DNA from: Methylovirgula sp.
GTDB lineage: Bacteria; Pseudomonadota; Alphaproteobacteria; Rhizobiales; Beijerinckiaceae
Reading direction: 5' to 3'
NCBI RefSeq assembly: GCF_037200945.1
Contig: NZ_JBBCGP010000001.1
Location: 930,001-994,000, forward strand
DNA length: 64,000 bases
Part shown: positions 17,974 to 26,403 of the stretch, in pieces
Position numbering within the stretch: the first letter of the stretch is position 1
Layout: each line of letters begins with the position of its first letter
Made by a program: the position numbers and the translations under genes
Notes under the pieces: generated by a model
The model's input: only the letters and a program-made list of their open reading frames with translations
Told to the model about the DNA's origin: nothing
Database searches by the model: none

Positions 17974-18906
17974 CTATCTCTGCGTGAGAACCGTCCGGCA
18001 GGCGGCGGGGAGATCAGCCAGCGTCAACGCCGGCCGCGGCCGCACTGGGCCAAGCTGTGGACGCGGATGCAATATGCCCTCCGAAAACCAATAGGCGAGC
18101 GATGCATGGTCGCACCCGTCGCCCGGTGGCACCGGATCCTGCCCCTCGCAGGACGCTTCGCCAGCCGGACAGACAAGCCGGACATGGAAATGGTAATCGT
18201 GACCGAAGAATGGGCGCACCTTATGCAGCCAAGCGCGATCCGGCCCAGCCTCGCGACAGAGCGCTTTCTTGATCGCTGCGTTGACGAAGATGCGCTGGAC
18301 CTCCGGGTCTTCGGCGGCGGCCTTGATCACTTCGAGGTGGCCCGGCGTCCAATAGCGCGGATCGACATCCAGCCGGTCTGCCCGCACGACGTTGGTGGAC
18401 ATCATCTCCTCGCGCTGCTCCCGCGAGAGTGTGTAAGGTGGCATCGGCTTCAGCCAGATATCGACGTCGAGGCCGATCTGATGCGAGGCATGGCCGGTGA
18501 TCATCGGGCCGCCGCGCGGCTGCGACATGTCGCCGACAAGAATGCCCGGCCAGCCGCTGACGCGCGGCACCTCGCGCGAAAAACGTTCAAGGAATGAGAT
18601 GAGCTGCGGCGTGCCCCAATTGCGATTGCGTGACAGCCGCATGACCTGCCAGTCCGGCCCATTGACGGGCAGCGCGATACCGCCGGCAAGACAGCCGCGC
18701 GAATAAAACCCGATGCTGCGCGTTGCCGCCTCACTTGGCGAGAGAACACGGCCGAAGAGCTGCTTGGCGGGCGTCGAAGGCCCGGCATGCGTGAGGGGAG
18801 GCAGTTTTCTCGCGTGCAGCGTTCCGAGATCCTGCGCGCTGCCCTCGATGGTTGCGAGGCCAGTGACACTCAAAACTCCGAGAGCGAGAACCAGAAACCT
18901 GCGCAT
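17974..18906 (-). CDS. mepA: Penicillin-insensitive murein endopeptidase MepA
   Basis: Periplasmic LAS-family metallopeptidase that cuts D-Ala-meso-DAP cross-links in peptidoglycan. A signal peptide begins MRRFLVLALGVLSVTGLAT. Zinc-site motifs are GHASHQIGLDVDIW and DYHFHVRLVCP, both typical of MepA, and the conserved SIGFYSRGCLAGG segment is present. The 310-residue length and cysteine pairs agree with the family. Start at 18906 is favoured because GGAGGGG lies about 8 bases upstream; another ATG 24 bases earlier is in frame. Divergent from an L,D-transpeptidase, so two cell-wall enzymes share one control region. Confidence 0.92.
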   Translation of the reverse strand: MRRFLVLALGVLSVTGLATIEGSAQDLGTLHARKLPPLTHAGPSTPAKQLFGRVLSPSEAATRSIGFYSRGCLAGGIALPVNGPDWQVMRLSRNRNWGTPQLISFLERFSREVPRVSGWPGILVGDMSQPRGGPMITGHASHQIGLDVDIWLKPMPPYTLSREQREEMMSTNVVRADRLDVDPRYWTPGHLEVIKAAAEDPEVQRIFVNAAIKKALCREAGPDRAWLHKVRPFFGHDYHFHVRLVCPAGEASCEGQDPVPPGDGCDHASLAYWFSEGILHPRPQLGPVRPRPALTLADLPAACRTVLTQR

Positions 18907-19131
18907 GTGCCTGCCCCTCCACGCCGGCATGTAATCCGCCGGCGGAATGTTTGCGCGACTCTGCTTAACGCTAACTATTTACGACGAGAGAATTCACCGC
19001 GTCCTCCGCCGCGTTAATGTGGTGCCCCGTCAACCTTACTTGCACACAGGAGTTTACGCAGCGAAGACAGTGTGACACGAATACAGCATTCCTGTGGTAA
19101 CGCGGTGCCATGCACCGCTTGGGGATGCGTA

Positions 19132-19725
19132 ATGCGTAAGTCTGCCGGGTTTTTTCTTGCGCTGGCCGGCGTGTTTCTATTGTCGCCCGCGCAGGCCAAA
19201 GTCATGATCGACATCGATCTGAGCGCCCAGACGATGCATGTCGAAGGCTCGGGCGGTACGTATGATTGGCCGATCTCATCGGCCCGTGACGGTTATGCGA
19301 CGCCCGATGGTACCTTCTCGGTGCAGAGCCTCCAGACGATCCATTATTCAAAAAAATATTATCACTCACCCATGCCGCATTCGATCTTCTTCGACGGAGG
19401 CTACGCAATTCACGGCACTTACGAGACCGCGTGGCTCGGGCGGCCGGCGTCGCATGGCTGCGTACGGATTTCGCCGCAGAACGCGGCGACACTTTTCGAA
19501 ATGGTGAAGGAAGAAGGCGCGATGATCCATATCACCGGCCAGCCGCCGGAAACGCATTATGGCTCGGTCCAGCACCGCCATCGTATTTATGCCGCTGCCC
19601 CGCGCGCTTGGGGCGCGCAGGCGCCGGGCTATAGCGGCGGCTGGGGTTACGCGCCGCAACGGCCGCAATGGGACGAGAGCCCGTATGGCCAAGAGCAAAA
19701 TTACTATTATGGCGAAGACCAGTAG
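19132..19725 (+). CDS. Exported L,D-transpeptidase (YkuD domain)
   Basis: Periplasmic enzyme that forms 3-3 cross-links or attaches proteins to peptidoglycan. Signal peptide MRKSAGFFLALAGVFLLSP ends near AQA. The YkuD catalytic signature is IHGTYETAWLGRPASHGCVR, with the nucleophilic cysteine in SHGCVRIS. The last ~45 residues are rich in Gly, Tyr, Pro and Gln and end in NYYYGEDQ, a low-complexity tail outside the catalytic fold. I chose the ATG at 19132 because it opens the signal peptide directly; the frame from 19072 adds residues that do not look like coding sequence. Divergent from mepA. Confidence 0.9.
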   Translation: MRKSAGFFLALAGVFLLSPAQAKVMIDIDLSAQTMHVEGSGGTYDWPISSARDGYATPDGTFSVQSLQTIHYSKKYYHSPMPHSIFFDGGYAIHGTYETAWLGRPASHGCVRISPQNAATLFEMVKEEGAMIHITGQPPETHYGSVQHRHRIYAAAPRAWGAQAPGYSGGWGYAPQRPQWDESPYGQEQNYYYGEDQ

Positions 19726-19732
19726 CCGCGCA

Positions 19733-20134
19733 TCAGGTCAATAGATCGAGCAGCGCCGGAATGAGCGGCGCATCGGCCGGCGGCATCGGATAATCGCGCA
19801 GATTGTGCGGCCTGACCCATTTGAGCGCCTGAGCCTCGCGCGACATGAGTTGCCCGCGCCAGCGCCGGCAGACATAGAGTGGCATCAGCAGATGGAAATC
19901 CGGATAAGCGTGGCTCGCGAAGGTGAGCGGCGCGAGACAGGCTTCCTCAACCTCGATTCCAAGTTCTTCATGGAGTTCGCGGATCAACGCGGCTTCCGGG
20001 CGCTCGCCCTCATGCAGCTTCCCGCCGGGAAATTCCCAGAGGCCCGCAAGCTGCTTGCCTTCCGGGCGCTGGGCGATCAGCACGCGGCTGTCGGCATCGA
20101 TGAGCGCGGCAGCGACGACAAGCAGCAACCTCAT
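19733..20134 (-). CDS. mutT: MutT-type Nudix hydrolase (8-oxo-dGTP diphosphatase)
   Basis: 133-residue Nudix protein that should remove oxidised dGTP from the nucleotide pool. The Nudix box is GGKLHEGERPEAALIRELHE followed by ELGI, with all catalytic glutamates. Short length and the start VVAAALIDADSRVLIAQRPEGKQLAGLWEFPGG match MutT of alphaproteobacteria. Its start overlaps the stop of the upstream HAD gene by 4 bases, so it is the last gene of a five-gene unit headed by an ABC importer. In other Hyphomicrobiales mutT is usually close to argJ; here it is 6 kb away. Confidence 0.92.
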   Translation of the reverse strand: MRLLLVVAAALIDADSRVLIAQRPEGKQLAGLWEFPGGKLHEGERPEAALIRELHEELGIEVEEACLAPLTFASHAYPDFHLLMPLYVCRRWRGQLMSREAQALKWVRPHNLRDYPMPPADAPLIPALLDLLT

Positions 20135-20805
20135 GCGACCGCCTGACTAGCGCGCAGCTTTTCAATCGTACCAGGCAAATCCGCCATGCTTGTCAACACC
20201 GCGTCCGCGCCCGCCGCGTGCAAGGCTGCCACGAGTGTATCATCGGCGTGACTTGCCCCGGCAAAGCCGACGACAGACATTCCGGCCCGGCGTGCCGCGA
20301 GAACGCCCGGCGTGGAATCTTCGATGACGATCGTCTCGCGTGGTGCAACGCCCATCGATTTCGCGGCAAAGAGGAAAAGATCAGGTGCAGGCTTGCCTTC
20401 GGCCACCTGTTCGGCGCTGAAGACATGATCGTCAAACAAGGGCGCGAGCCCGGTCACCTCAAGCGAGAGCGCGATCCGCTCCGGCGGCGAGGACGAGGCG
20501 ACACAGATCGGCTTTTCCAAATGCGCGATCGCGTCTTTCACGCCAGCAACAGGCCGCAGCTCGCGGCGAAACCGCTCGAACAGCAGCACCTTCATGCGCG
20601 CACCCATGTCGGCAGGAATGGGATGACCAAGTTCCGTTTCGATCTCGGCTAGAACGTCCGGCGTGCGGCGTCCCATGAAGCGTTGACGGCATTCCGCCAG
20701 CGACATTGGTTTGCCAAGTGTCGCCAGCATCTGCCGCAAGACATCGAAGGCGATGACTTCCGAATCGACGAGCACGCCGTCGCAATCAAAGATGAGCAAC
20801 GTCAT
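20131..20805 (-). CDS. HAD-superfamily phosphatase (phosphoglycolate/beta-PGM type)
   Basis: 224-residue HAD hydrolase. Motif I is IFDCDGVLVDSEV with the nucleophile and acid aspartates, motif II is VASSSPPER, and motif III/IV is VIEDSTPGVLAARRAGM. A helical cap is inserted after motif I. Substrate cannot be read from sequence; sugar phosphates or phosphoglycolate are typical. It overlaps the ABC ATPase gene upstream by 4 bases and mutT downstream by 4, so translation is coupled. In this setting it may process the imported compound, but that is inference. Confidence 0.85.
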   Translation of the reverse strand: MTLLIFDCDGVLVDSEVIAFDVLRQMLATLGKPMSLAECRQRFMGRRTPDVLAEIETELGHPIPADMGARMKVLLFERFRRELRPVAGVKDAIAHLEKPICVASSSPPERIALSLEVTGLAPLFDDHVFSAEQVAEGKPAPDLFLFAAKSMGVAPRETIVIEDSTPGVLAARRAGMSVVGFAGASHADDTLVAALHAAGADAVLTSMADLPGTIEKLRASQAVA

Positions 20806-21536
20806 ACCGCGTTCTCCGCCAGAATAGCGCCGATCTCGCCTTTGGTCTTGGCGGCGTAATCCGCGGTCATCGCCCGGCGCGGCAAGGTCACATCGATATT
20901 GCCGACGATCTCCGCCGGGCGATGCCCGAGCAGGATGATATGGTCGGCGAGGCGCACGGCTTCATCGATATCGTGTGTAACGAGCAGCGTCGTGACTTGA
21001 GTCTGCTCGACGAGCGCGACAAGCTCGTCCGCGAGCCGTCGCGCAAGCACGGCATCGAGCGAAACAAACGGCTCATCGAGCACAAGCAGATTGGGTTTGA
21101 TGGCGAAGGCCCGCGCCAGCGCGACGCGGCGGGCCTGACCAAGCGACAATTCGCCGGGGAAGTTGCGCAAATGATCGCCGACGCCGAGATCGTCGGCGAT
21201 TTTCACAAGATCAACCTCGTTCGCCTGCGGCGCGGCAAGCTTTAGATTGTCGAGCACCGAGCGCCAGGGCAGGAGGCGCGGCTCCTGAAACACCATGCCG
21301 ATCTTCGTTTCGGGCGGCAGCGTCACGCGGCCTTCGAAATCGCGATCAAGGCCGATGATGATGCGCAAGAGCGTCGTCTTGCCATAACCCGAAGGGCCGA
21401 CAAGTGCGTAGATTTTGCCGACATCGAGCGTCAGCGTGAAATCGCGCAGCACTTCGCGCACCTCGCCCGTCGCGGCGCGGAAAGCCTTGCGCTTGATGAA
21501 GACTTCAAGCTGCTTTGAGTCGCCAGCGAGAGACAT
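20802..21536 (-). CDS. ABC importer ATPase (SsuB/TauB-like)
   Basis: Nucleotide-binding subunit of 244 residues. Walker A GPSGYGKTT at 47-55, Walker B LLVLDEP at 150-156, and H-loop LLVTHDIDEA are present. The signature motif reads LSLGQARR at 130-137 rather than LSGGQ, a variation seen in some nitrate/sulfonate-type ATPases. The ATG at 21536 is taken because it starts a normal N-terminus (MSLAGDSKQLEVFIKRKAF); the frame upstream lies within the permease gene. It overlaps the permease gene by about 30 bases and the HAD gene by 4. Confidence 0.9.
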   Translation of the reverse strand: MSLAGDSKQLEVFIKRKAFRAATGEVREVLRDFTLTLDVGKIYALVGPSGYGKTTLLRIIIGLDRDFEGRVTLPPETKIGMVFQEPRLLPWRSVLDNLKLAAPQANEVDLVKIADDLGVGDHLRNFPGELSLGQARRVALARAFAIKPNLLVLDEPFVSLDAVLARRLADELVALVEQTQVTTLLVTHDIDEAVRLADHIILLGHRPAEIVGNIDVTLPRRAMTADYAAKTKGEIGAILAENAV

Positions 21537-22245
21537 GATTCTCGAGAGGTTGCACGAGGAAAGTTTCAATCGCCAGCATGATCGCGACGAAGGGCAGCGC
21601 ATAGGCAAGCAATAGCGCGACATCGAAAAGCTGGAAGGCGCTGCCGATCTCGAAGCCGACGCCGTTCGAGCGGCCCATCAGCTCGACGACGAGCACGATC
21701 TTCCAGACGAGAGAGAGGCCGGCGCGCGTCGCCGCCGCGATATAGGGCGCAAGTTGCGGCAGCACGACATGCCGGATGCGTGTCTGCCAAGGCATCGCAA
21801 AGACCGTCGCCATTTCTTCGAGGCCTGGGTCGAGCGCGCGGGCGCCCTCGCGAATGGTCACCACCGTATTGGGAAATTTATTCAACGCCACCGCAAGCAC
21901 CGCGGCAACATCGGTCAATCCCAGCCAGACATAGGCGAGGACGATGATCACCAGCGCCGGAAGGTTCAGGAGAATGACGAGCCATGGATCGCCGAGCCGG
22001 TCGAACGTCCTGTTCCGCCCCATCAAGATGCCGAAAATCGTGCCAAGTACCATCGCAAGCGTGAAGGCAGCGATAACGCGCGCGAGCGTCGTGGCGAGGT
22101 TGAAATAAAGCGCGTGCGTATGCGCTTCGCGACCCATAACGGCGAGAACAGTGAGCGGCGGCGGCAAAAGCCGCGTGTCGGCTACCATCGAGGCCGCCTG
22201 CCACAACCCAATCAGCACGAGAAGCGACAGAAGCCTCAGCAGCAC
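21505..22245 (-). CDS. ABC importer permease (SsuC/TauC-like)
   Basis: Inner-membrane permease of about 246 residues with five to six predicted transmembrane helices and the EAA loop region EMATVFAMPWQTRIRHVVLP, where it contacts the ATPase. The start is probably the GTG at 22245, which follows the substrate-binding-protein stop by one base; the longer frame from 22422 lies within the binding-protein gene. First segment MLLRLLSLLVLIGLWQAASM is a good membrane helix. It belongs to the BPD type-1 nitrate/sulfonate/taurine group. Confidence 0.88.
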   Translation of the reverse strand: MLLRLLSLLVLIGLWQAASMVADTRLLPPPLTVLAVMGREAHTHALYFNLATTLARVIAAFTLAMVLGTIFGILMGRNRTFDRLGDPWLVILLNLPALVIIVLAYVWLGLTDVAAVLAVALNKFPNTVVTIREGARALDPGLEEMATVFAMPWQTRIRHVVLPQLAPYIAAATRAGLSLVWKIVLVVELMGRSNGVGFEIGSAFQLFDVALLLAYALPFVAIMLAIETFLVQPLENHVSRWRLKAA

Positions 22246-22246
22246 G

Positions 22247-23272
22247 TCATTTGCCCGCTGCGTCTTTATAGAACGTCCCGGCGTCAAGGTCCGCAGCCGG
22301 GCCGACAAGCTTGGCGCCGCCAATCCCGGCGAGCACCAGATAAAGCTTGCGCGCGTCCGCCTCTTCATCCGCGACCGAACGATGCGCGGCGCCCTCCAGA
22401 TAACGCTTGCGGTAGATCTCAAGCGCCGCGGGATCGGTGACGCCGATCTTTTCGCCGATCTTTTTCCAATCCTCCGTCGAATGCGCCAGAATATCCTGCG
22501 CCTGCGCCGTCATCGCAAAGAAGCGACGCAAAAGGTCCGCATGGCTCGCGGCATAAGTCTCGTCGAACACATAGCCGACCATGGCAACCCGGCCGCTGGC
22601 GCCGAGCGCCTTTTCGACATCCTCAATACCGATCAGTCGCTTAAAGCCCTTGGTTTCAAGCGCCGCACAGAAATTCCAGAAATTGAGCGTCGCATCGTCC
22701 TTGCGCTGCAGGCTTTCCTGCAAAAGCAGCGGCGGCGCCCCGTAGAGAATTGTCGCATCCGAGTCGAGATCGACATCGGAATTTTTAGCATAGGCCTGAA
22801 GCAGCAGCCAGCTCTTGTCGAGCGGCCCACCGGCAACGCCGAGCTTCTTGTCCTTGAGATCGGCGAGCGTCTTGATCGGCGAACCCGGCGGCACCATCAC
22901 AGCGCCGAGCGTGCTCGAATAGGGATAGAATTTGAGTTTGCCGCCAAGGCTGCGCTCGCGCGACACCCACAGCCAATCGGAGAGGATCACGTCGGCCGAG
23001 CCGCCCATGATCGCGACCTTGCCGGCTTCGGTCGTCGCAAGTTCCGTGACATCCAGATCGATACCGGCCTTTTTGTCGAGGCCGTGATCTTTGATGACGT
23101 CCAGTTCCCAGGAAAAAGTACCTGCCTTTTGTGCCGCGATCCGCAGAGTGTCAGCAGCCTGCGCGACGCCGACGCCAGCGAGCAGAAAACCGAGGCAAAA
23201 AGCCGCAATCTTACGGAAGGAGCGAAGAGAATGGTTCGAGCCGGCGAACCAAACGCGGGAAAGATCGTTCAT
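22247..23272 (-). CDS. ABC importer substrate-binding protein (NMT1/SsuA-like)
   Basis: Periplasmic binding protein of 341 residues and the first gene of the SBP-permease-ATPase-HAD-mutT unit. It has a long signal peptide with a basic region (SLRSFRKIAAFCLGFLLAG) and cleavage near AQA-AD at residue 39. The mature part follows the NMT1/THI5-like pattern: TLRIAAQKAGTFSWELDVI, GGSADVILSDWLWV and LKDKKLGVAGGPLDKSW. Substrate unknown; sulfonates, pyrimidine precursors or an alcohol-metabolism-related compound are all possible. Divergent from a cytochrome c gene, which may share regulation. Confidence 0.88.
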   Translation of the reverse strand: MNDLSRVWFAGSNHSLRSFRKIAAFCLGFLLAGVGVAQAADTLRIAAQKAGTFSWELDVIKDHGLDKKAGIDLDVTELATTEAGKVAIMGGSADVILSDWLWVSRERSLGGKLKFYPYSSTLGAVMVPPGSPIKTLADLKDKKLGVAGGPLDKSWLLLQAYAKNSDVDLDSDATILYGAPPLLLQESLQRKDDATLNFWNFCAALETKGFKRLIGIEDVEKALGASGRVAMVGYVFDETYAASHADLLRRFFAMTAQAQDILAHSTEDWKKIGEKIGVTDPAALEIYRKRYLEGAAHRSVADEEADARKLYLVLAGIGGAKLVGPAADLDAGTFYKDAAGK

Positions 23273-23405
23273 CGTTGTGTCACTCGCTCATTCACAATTA
23301 AGTTGCGCATTGCCATCCCGCGACAGATCGGGCTACCACATTTGTTGGAAGCGCTCTAAATTGGCGCCCGCTGGCGAGAGGCGCCTGGACTAGGGGAAGG
23401 AAACG

Positions 23406-23807
23406 ATGAAGCAGAACATTATCGTCTTTGCTGCGGCCGGATTGTTTGCGATGGCTGGCTTGGCGCATCCCGCCTATGCCGCGGGTGATGTCGCAGCCGG
23501 CGAACAGCTTTTCGGCCACACGTGCAATCTTTGCCATCAGATCGGCCCCGGCGCGAAGAATTTCGTCGGTCCTGAGTTGAACGGCCTCAACGGCCGCAAG
23601 GCCGGTACGGTAGCCGGTTACGATTATTCCGACGCAATGAAGAAGTCCGGCGTCACGTGGGGCGAAGATTCGTTCAAGAAATACATCACCAATCCGCAGG
23701 CCGACATTCCGGGCGTGAAGATGATCTTCGCTGGCCTCACCAAGCACAGCCAGCGCGATAACATCTGGGCCTATATTTCTCAGTTCAAGGCGGACGGCTC
23801 CAAGTAA
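23406..23807 (+). CDS. Periplasmic class I cytochrome c
   Basis: 133-residue monohaem cytochrome of the c2/c550 type. Signal peptide MKQNIIVFAAAGLFAMAGLA is cleaved near residue 26. Haem attachment is C40-N-L-C43-H44 and the distal ligand is probably M106 in PGVKMIFAG. Conserved GPELNGLNGRKAG and YSDAMKKSG segments match mitochondrial-type cytochrome c. It can carry electrons between dehydrogenases or the bc1 complex and an oxidase. GGGGAAGGA precedes the ATG. It lies between two ABC systems, which suggests a role in the oxidation pathway that they serve, though this is inference. Confidence 0.93.
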   Translation: MKQNIIVFAAAGLFAMAGLAHPAYAAGDVAAGEQLFGHTCNLCHQIGPGAKNFVGPELNGLNGRKAGTVAGYDYSDAMKKSGVTWGEDSFKKYITNPQADIPGVKMIFAGLTKHSQRDNIWAYISQFKADGSK

Positions 23808-23833
23808 AGCCGCGATACGCTGCACAAGATGCC

Positions 23834-23868
23834 AAACGCTCCGGTCCTTGCCGGAGCGTTTTTGTTTT
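23834..23868 (+). terminator. Intrinsic terminator of the cytochrome c gene
   Basis: AAACGCTCCGG and CCGGAGCGTTT form a perfect 11-base stem with loop TCCTTG at 23845-23850, followed directly by TTTGTTTT. It is 27 bases after the cytochrome stop codon. The textbook plus-strand form is the clearest terminator in the window. Confidence 0.92.
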
Positions 23869-23878
23869 GGGGCCGCGC

Positions 23879-24724
23879 TCATTCGGCAGCTCCGCCGCGG
23901 CGGATGAGCATCCCGCGCGAGGGATCGTAAGCCAGGATCGCCGCGCCCAGGAAGACCACCAGACAGCCGGCGACGACGCCGAGCGACAACCAATCGACTT
24001 GCAGATAAAACGCGAAGCGGATCAGCTCGACCGCGTAGGTAAACGGGTTGAACTGGCAGACCGTCGCGAGCCAGGGCGAGCCTTCCTGCACCTTCCAGAT
24101 CGGATAGAGCGCGCTCGAGGCGAAGAACATCGGGAAGATGACGAAATTCATCACGCCGGCGAAGTTCTCGAGTTGGCGCACCATCGACGAAAGCGCCATG
24201 CCGAGCGCACCGAGCATCAGGCCGGAGAGCAGCAGCGCCGGCAGCACCGCCACATAGCCCCAGAGCGAATCCGGCTCGATCCCCCAGAAATAGGCGATGA
24301 GCAGATACGCATAGACCTGAAGGATCGAGACCGCCGTGCCTGCGAGCAGTTTCGAGGTCAAGAGATACCAGCGCGGCAACGGGCTCACGAGCAGCGTGCG
24401 CATGTTGCCAGTCTCGCGATCGTAGACCATCGACAGCGACGATTGCATGCCGTTGAAGAGCTGGATCATCGCCATCAAACCAGGCGTGATATAGACGTCG
24501 TAGAGAATATAGGTCTGGTATGGCGGAATGATCGAGACGCCGAGCACCGAACGAAAACCGGCGGCGAAAATGAAGAGCCAGACAAGCGGCCGCACCAGCG
24601 CTGAGACAAAGCGCCCGCGTTGATGAACGAAGCGCAACGCTTCACGCCAGATGATGCCGCCCATGCAGATCAGATATTGTGCGAACGTGAAACCGCGCCG
24701 CGGCTGCGTCGTCACACTTGTCAC
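23879..24724 (-). CDS. ABC-2 type permease, PedC/LutF-like
   Basis: 281-residue membrane protein with six predicted helices and the ABC-2 pattern (REALRFVHQRGRFVSALVRP; FPMFFASSALYPIWKV; NPFTYAVELIRF). It resembles the permease found beside PQQ-dependent alcohol dehydrogenases and in lanthanide uptake (lut/ped) clusters. The start is a GTG at 24724 whose bases overlap the TGA of the ATPase gene (GTGA). The longer frame to 24901 runs into that gene. It forms a two-gene unit with the ATPase and is convergent with the cytochrome c gene. Confidence 0.85.
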   Translation of the reverse strand: MTSVTTQPRRGFTFAQYLICMGGIIWREALRFVHQRGRFVSALVRPLVWLFIFAAGFRSVLGVSIIPPYQTYILYDVYITPGLMAMIQLFNGMQSSLSMVYDRETGNMRTLLVSPLPRWYLLTSKLLAGTAVSILQVYAYLLIAYFWGIEPDSLWGYVAVLPALLLSGLMLGALGMALSSMVRQLENFAGVMNFVIFPMFFASSALYPIWKVQEGSPWLATVCQFNPFTYAVELIRFAFYLQVDWLSLGVVAGCLVVFLGAAILAYDPSRGMLIRRGGAAE

Positions 24725-25542
24725 GGCGCAACTCCCTGGCTGATGTCGGCACCCGTGATCTTGACGAAGGCGCTGCGCATATCCGTGCTGCAGGTGCGCG
24801 CGATAATGTCGCTTGCGATGCCTTGATCGAGCACTTTGCCTTGATGCAGCACGACGACGGAATCGGTCAGCGCGATTTCGTCGATCAGGTGCGTGGTCCA
24901 CAAAACGCCGACGCCCTCGACATTGATGAGACTGCGGACCTGCGAGATGATGTCGGCCCGGGCCTTGATGTCGAGACCGACCGTCGGCTCGTCGAGCAGC
25001 AGCAATTGCGGCTGATGCAGAAAGGCACGCGCGATTTCGACGCGGCGGATCAAGCCGCCGGAAAGATTGCGCACTTTTTCCTTGGCGCGATCGGAAAGCC
25101 CGGCGCGCGTCAGGACTTCGGCCATGCGGCGCTTGGCTTCGAATGGGCCGATGCCATGCAGCGCGGCGTGGTAGATCAGATTTTGCGTAACACTCAGTTC
25201 GAGATCGAGCGTGCGCGCCTGGAATACGACGCCGAGCCGGCGCAAAGCTTCACCGCTTTGGCGGTCGACGTCATAGCCGAAGATTTTGATCGTGCCGGTG
25301 CGCGTGACGTAAAGCCGGGTGATCAGCGAAAAGAGCGTGCTCTTGCCGGCGCCGTTCAATCCGAGGAGCACCGTGAACGTGCCCGGCGCAACATTGAACG
25401 ACACATCGTCGAGAGCTTTGCGTTTGCCGTAAAAATGCGTGACGTTCTGGACTTCGAGCGCGGGAGGGCTCGCAGACGTCTGCGTCAGCACTCCGGCCTC
25501 GTTCTGCAACGCTTCTTCCCTCTGAACTGACATTCTTACCAT
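24721..25542 (-). CDS. ABC ATPase, PedB/LutE-like (PQQ-alcohol dehydrogenase type)
   Basis: ATP-binding subunit of up to 273 residues. Walker A GLNGAGKST at 61-69, signature NLSGGLIRRVEIARAF, Walker B LLLLDEPTVGLD. The segments FTVLLGLNGAGKSTLFSLIT, LGVVFQARTLDLELSVTQNL and VLWTTHLIDEI are, from memory, characteristic of the ATPase family linked to PQQ-dependent alcohol oxidation. A second ATG at 25533 is an equally plausible start. The paired permease follows with a 4-base overlap. A role in lanthanide or cofactor transport is inference from family association. Confidence 0.85.
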   Translation of the reverse strand: MVRMSVQREEALQNEAGVLTQTSASPPALEVQNVTHFYGKRKALDDVSFNVAPGTFTVLLGLNGAGKSTLFSLITRLYVTRTGTIKIFGYDVDRQSGEALRRLGVVFQARTLDLELSVTQNLIYHAALHGIGPFEAKRRMAEVLTRAGLSDRAKEKVRNLSGGLIRRVEIARAFLHQPQLLLLDEPTVGLDIKARADIISQVRSLINVEGVGVLWTTHLIDEIALTDSVVVLHQGKVLDQGIASDIIARTCSTDMRSAFVKITGADISQGVAP

Positions 25543-25665
25543 TCGTATTATGCACTGACGACCGGGAATAAATGGTAATTCCGCGCGGCTTTTATCACGC
25601 GATATTGGGAAACATCTATCACCGATACGTCATCCCACATACCAGCGGGCTTGTAAGATATTTGT

Positions 25666-26388
25666 TCAGTCGCGCTCGCCGGCGGGCAGTAGAGCGAGCA
25701 TTGAATCCTCGTCCGGCTGCGCCGCCACGTCGATATGCGGCAGATTGAGTTCGCGCAACGGAATTGCCGCGTCCTCGGAAATCGCAATGTGGTGCAGGGC
25801 GGCAGGATCGAAACCCTCGGCTTCGAGCAATTCCAGAAAAATAGCCGTGCTGCGTTGAGAATAATGCAAAACTGCGCTGACCGTGCCCTCGTCCAGGGCC
25901 GCAAGCGCCGCATCGCTCAGGCGTGAGGCGGCGGCTGCCGCGTAGGTTTCGAGAACGTCGAGTGTGAAACCTGCATCGACGCACATTCTTTCAAGCTTCG
26001 GCTTGCGCTCGCGCCCGGCGAGATAGAGCGCCCGCGTGTATGAACGCAATTGCGCGATGAGCTTCGGCGCCAGGTCCTTCGCCGTGTCGGCCATCACAGC
26101 AGGACCCGCAAAGCCCGTGAGACGCGCGGCCTCACACGTCTTCTCGCCGACGAGATAGAGCGGTATCAGCCGGCGCGCTTCGGCCGTCGGGAAATCCGGC
26201 TGCGCCAGCAAAGCCTCAAAAGCGCGGGCGCTCGTCGCCACGACAAGATCGATCGTTCCGCGCGGCCACAGATTATCCGTTGGGACGACTTCAACGACCG
26301 GCGACAACAATGCCTCGTGCCCAAGGACGGACAGCACAGCGGCTGTCTCATGAGCTTGCTCAGCAGGCCGGGTGATGAGAACTTGCAT
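25666..26388 (-). CDS. hemD: Uroporphyrinogen-III synthase
   Basis: Closes hydroxymethylbilane to uroporphyrinogen III with inversion of ring D, in haem synthesis. The 240-residue protein starts MQVLITRPAEQAHETAAVLS, the standard HemD opening, and has the bilobed layout with a linker near residue 40 and LYLAGRERKP in lobe 2. The family is poorly conserved, but adjacency to hemC (15 bases away, same strand) makes the call secure. It is the last gene of a two-gene hemC-hemD unit. Confidence 0.92.
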   Translation of the reverse strand: MQVLITRPAEQAHETAAVLSVLGHEALLSPVVEVVPTDNLWPRGTIDLVVATSARAFEALLAQPDFPTAEARRLIPLYLVGEKTCEAARLTGFAGPAVMADTAKDLAPKLIAQLRSYTRALYLAGRERKPKLERMCVDAGFTLDVLETYAAAAASRLSDAALAALDEGTVSAVLHYSQRSTAIFLELLEAEGFDPAALHHIAISEDAAIPLRELNLPHIDVAAQPDEDSMLALLPAGERD

Positions 26389-26403
26389 GGGTCGCCAGTC
26401 CCG

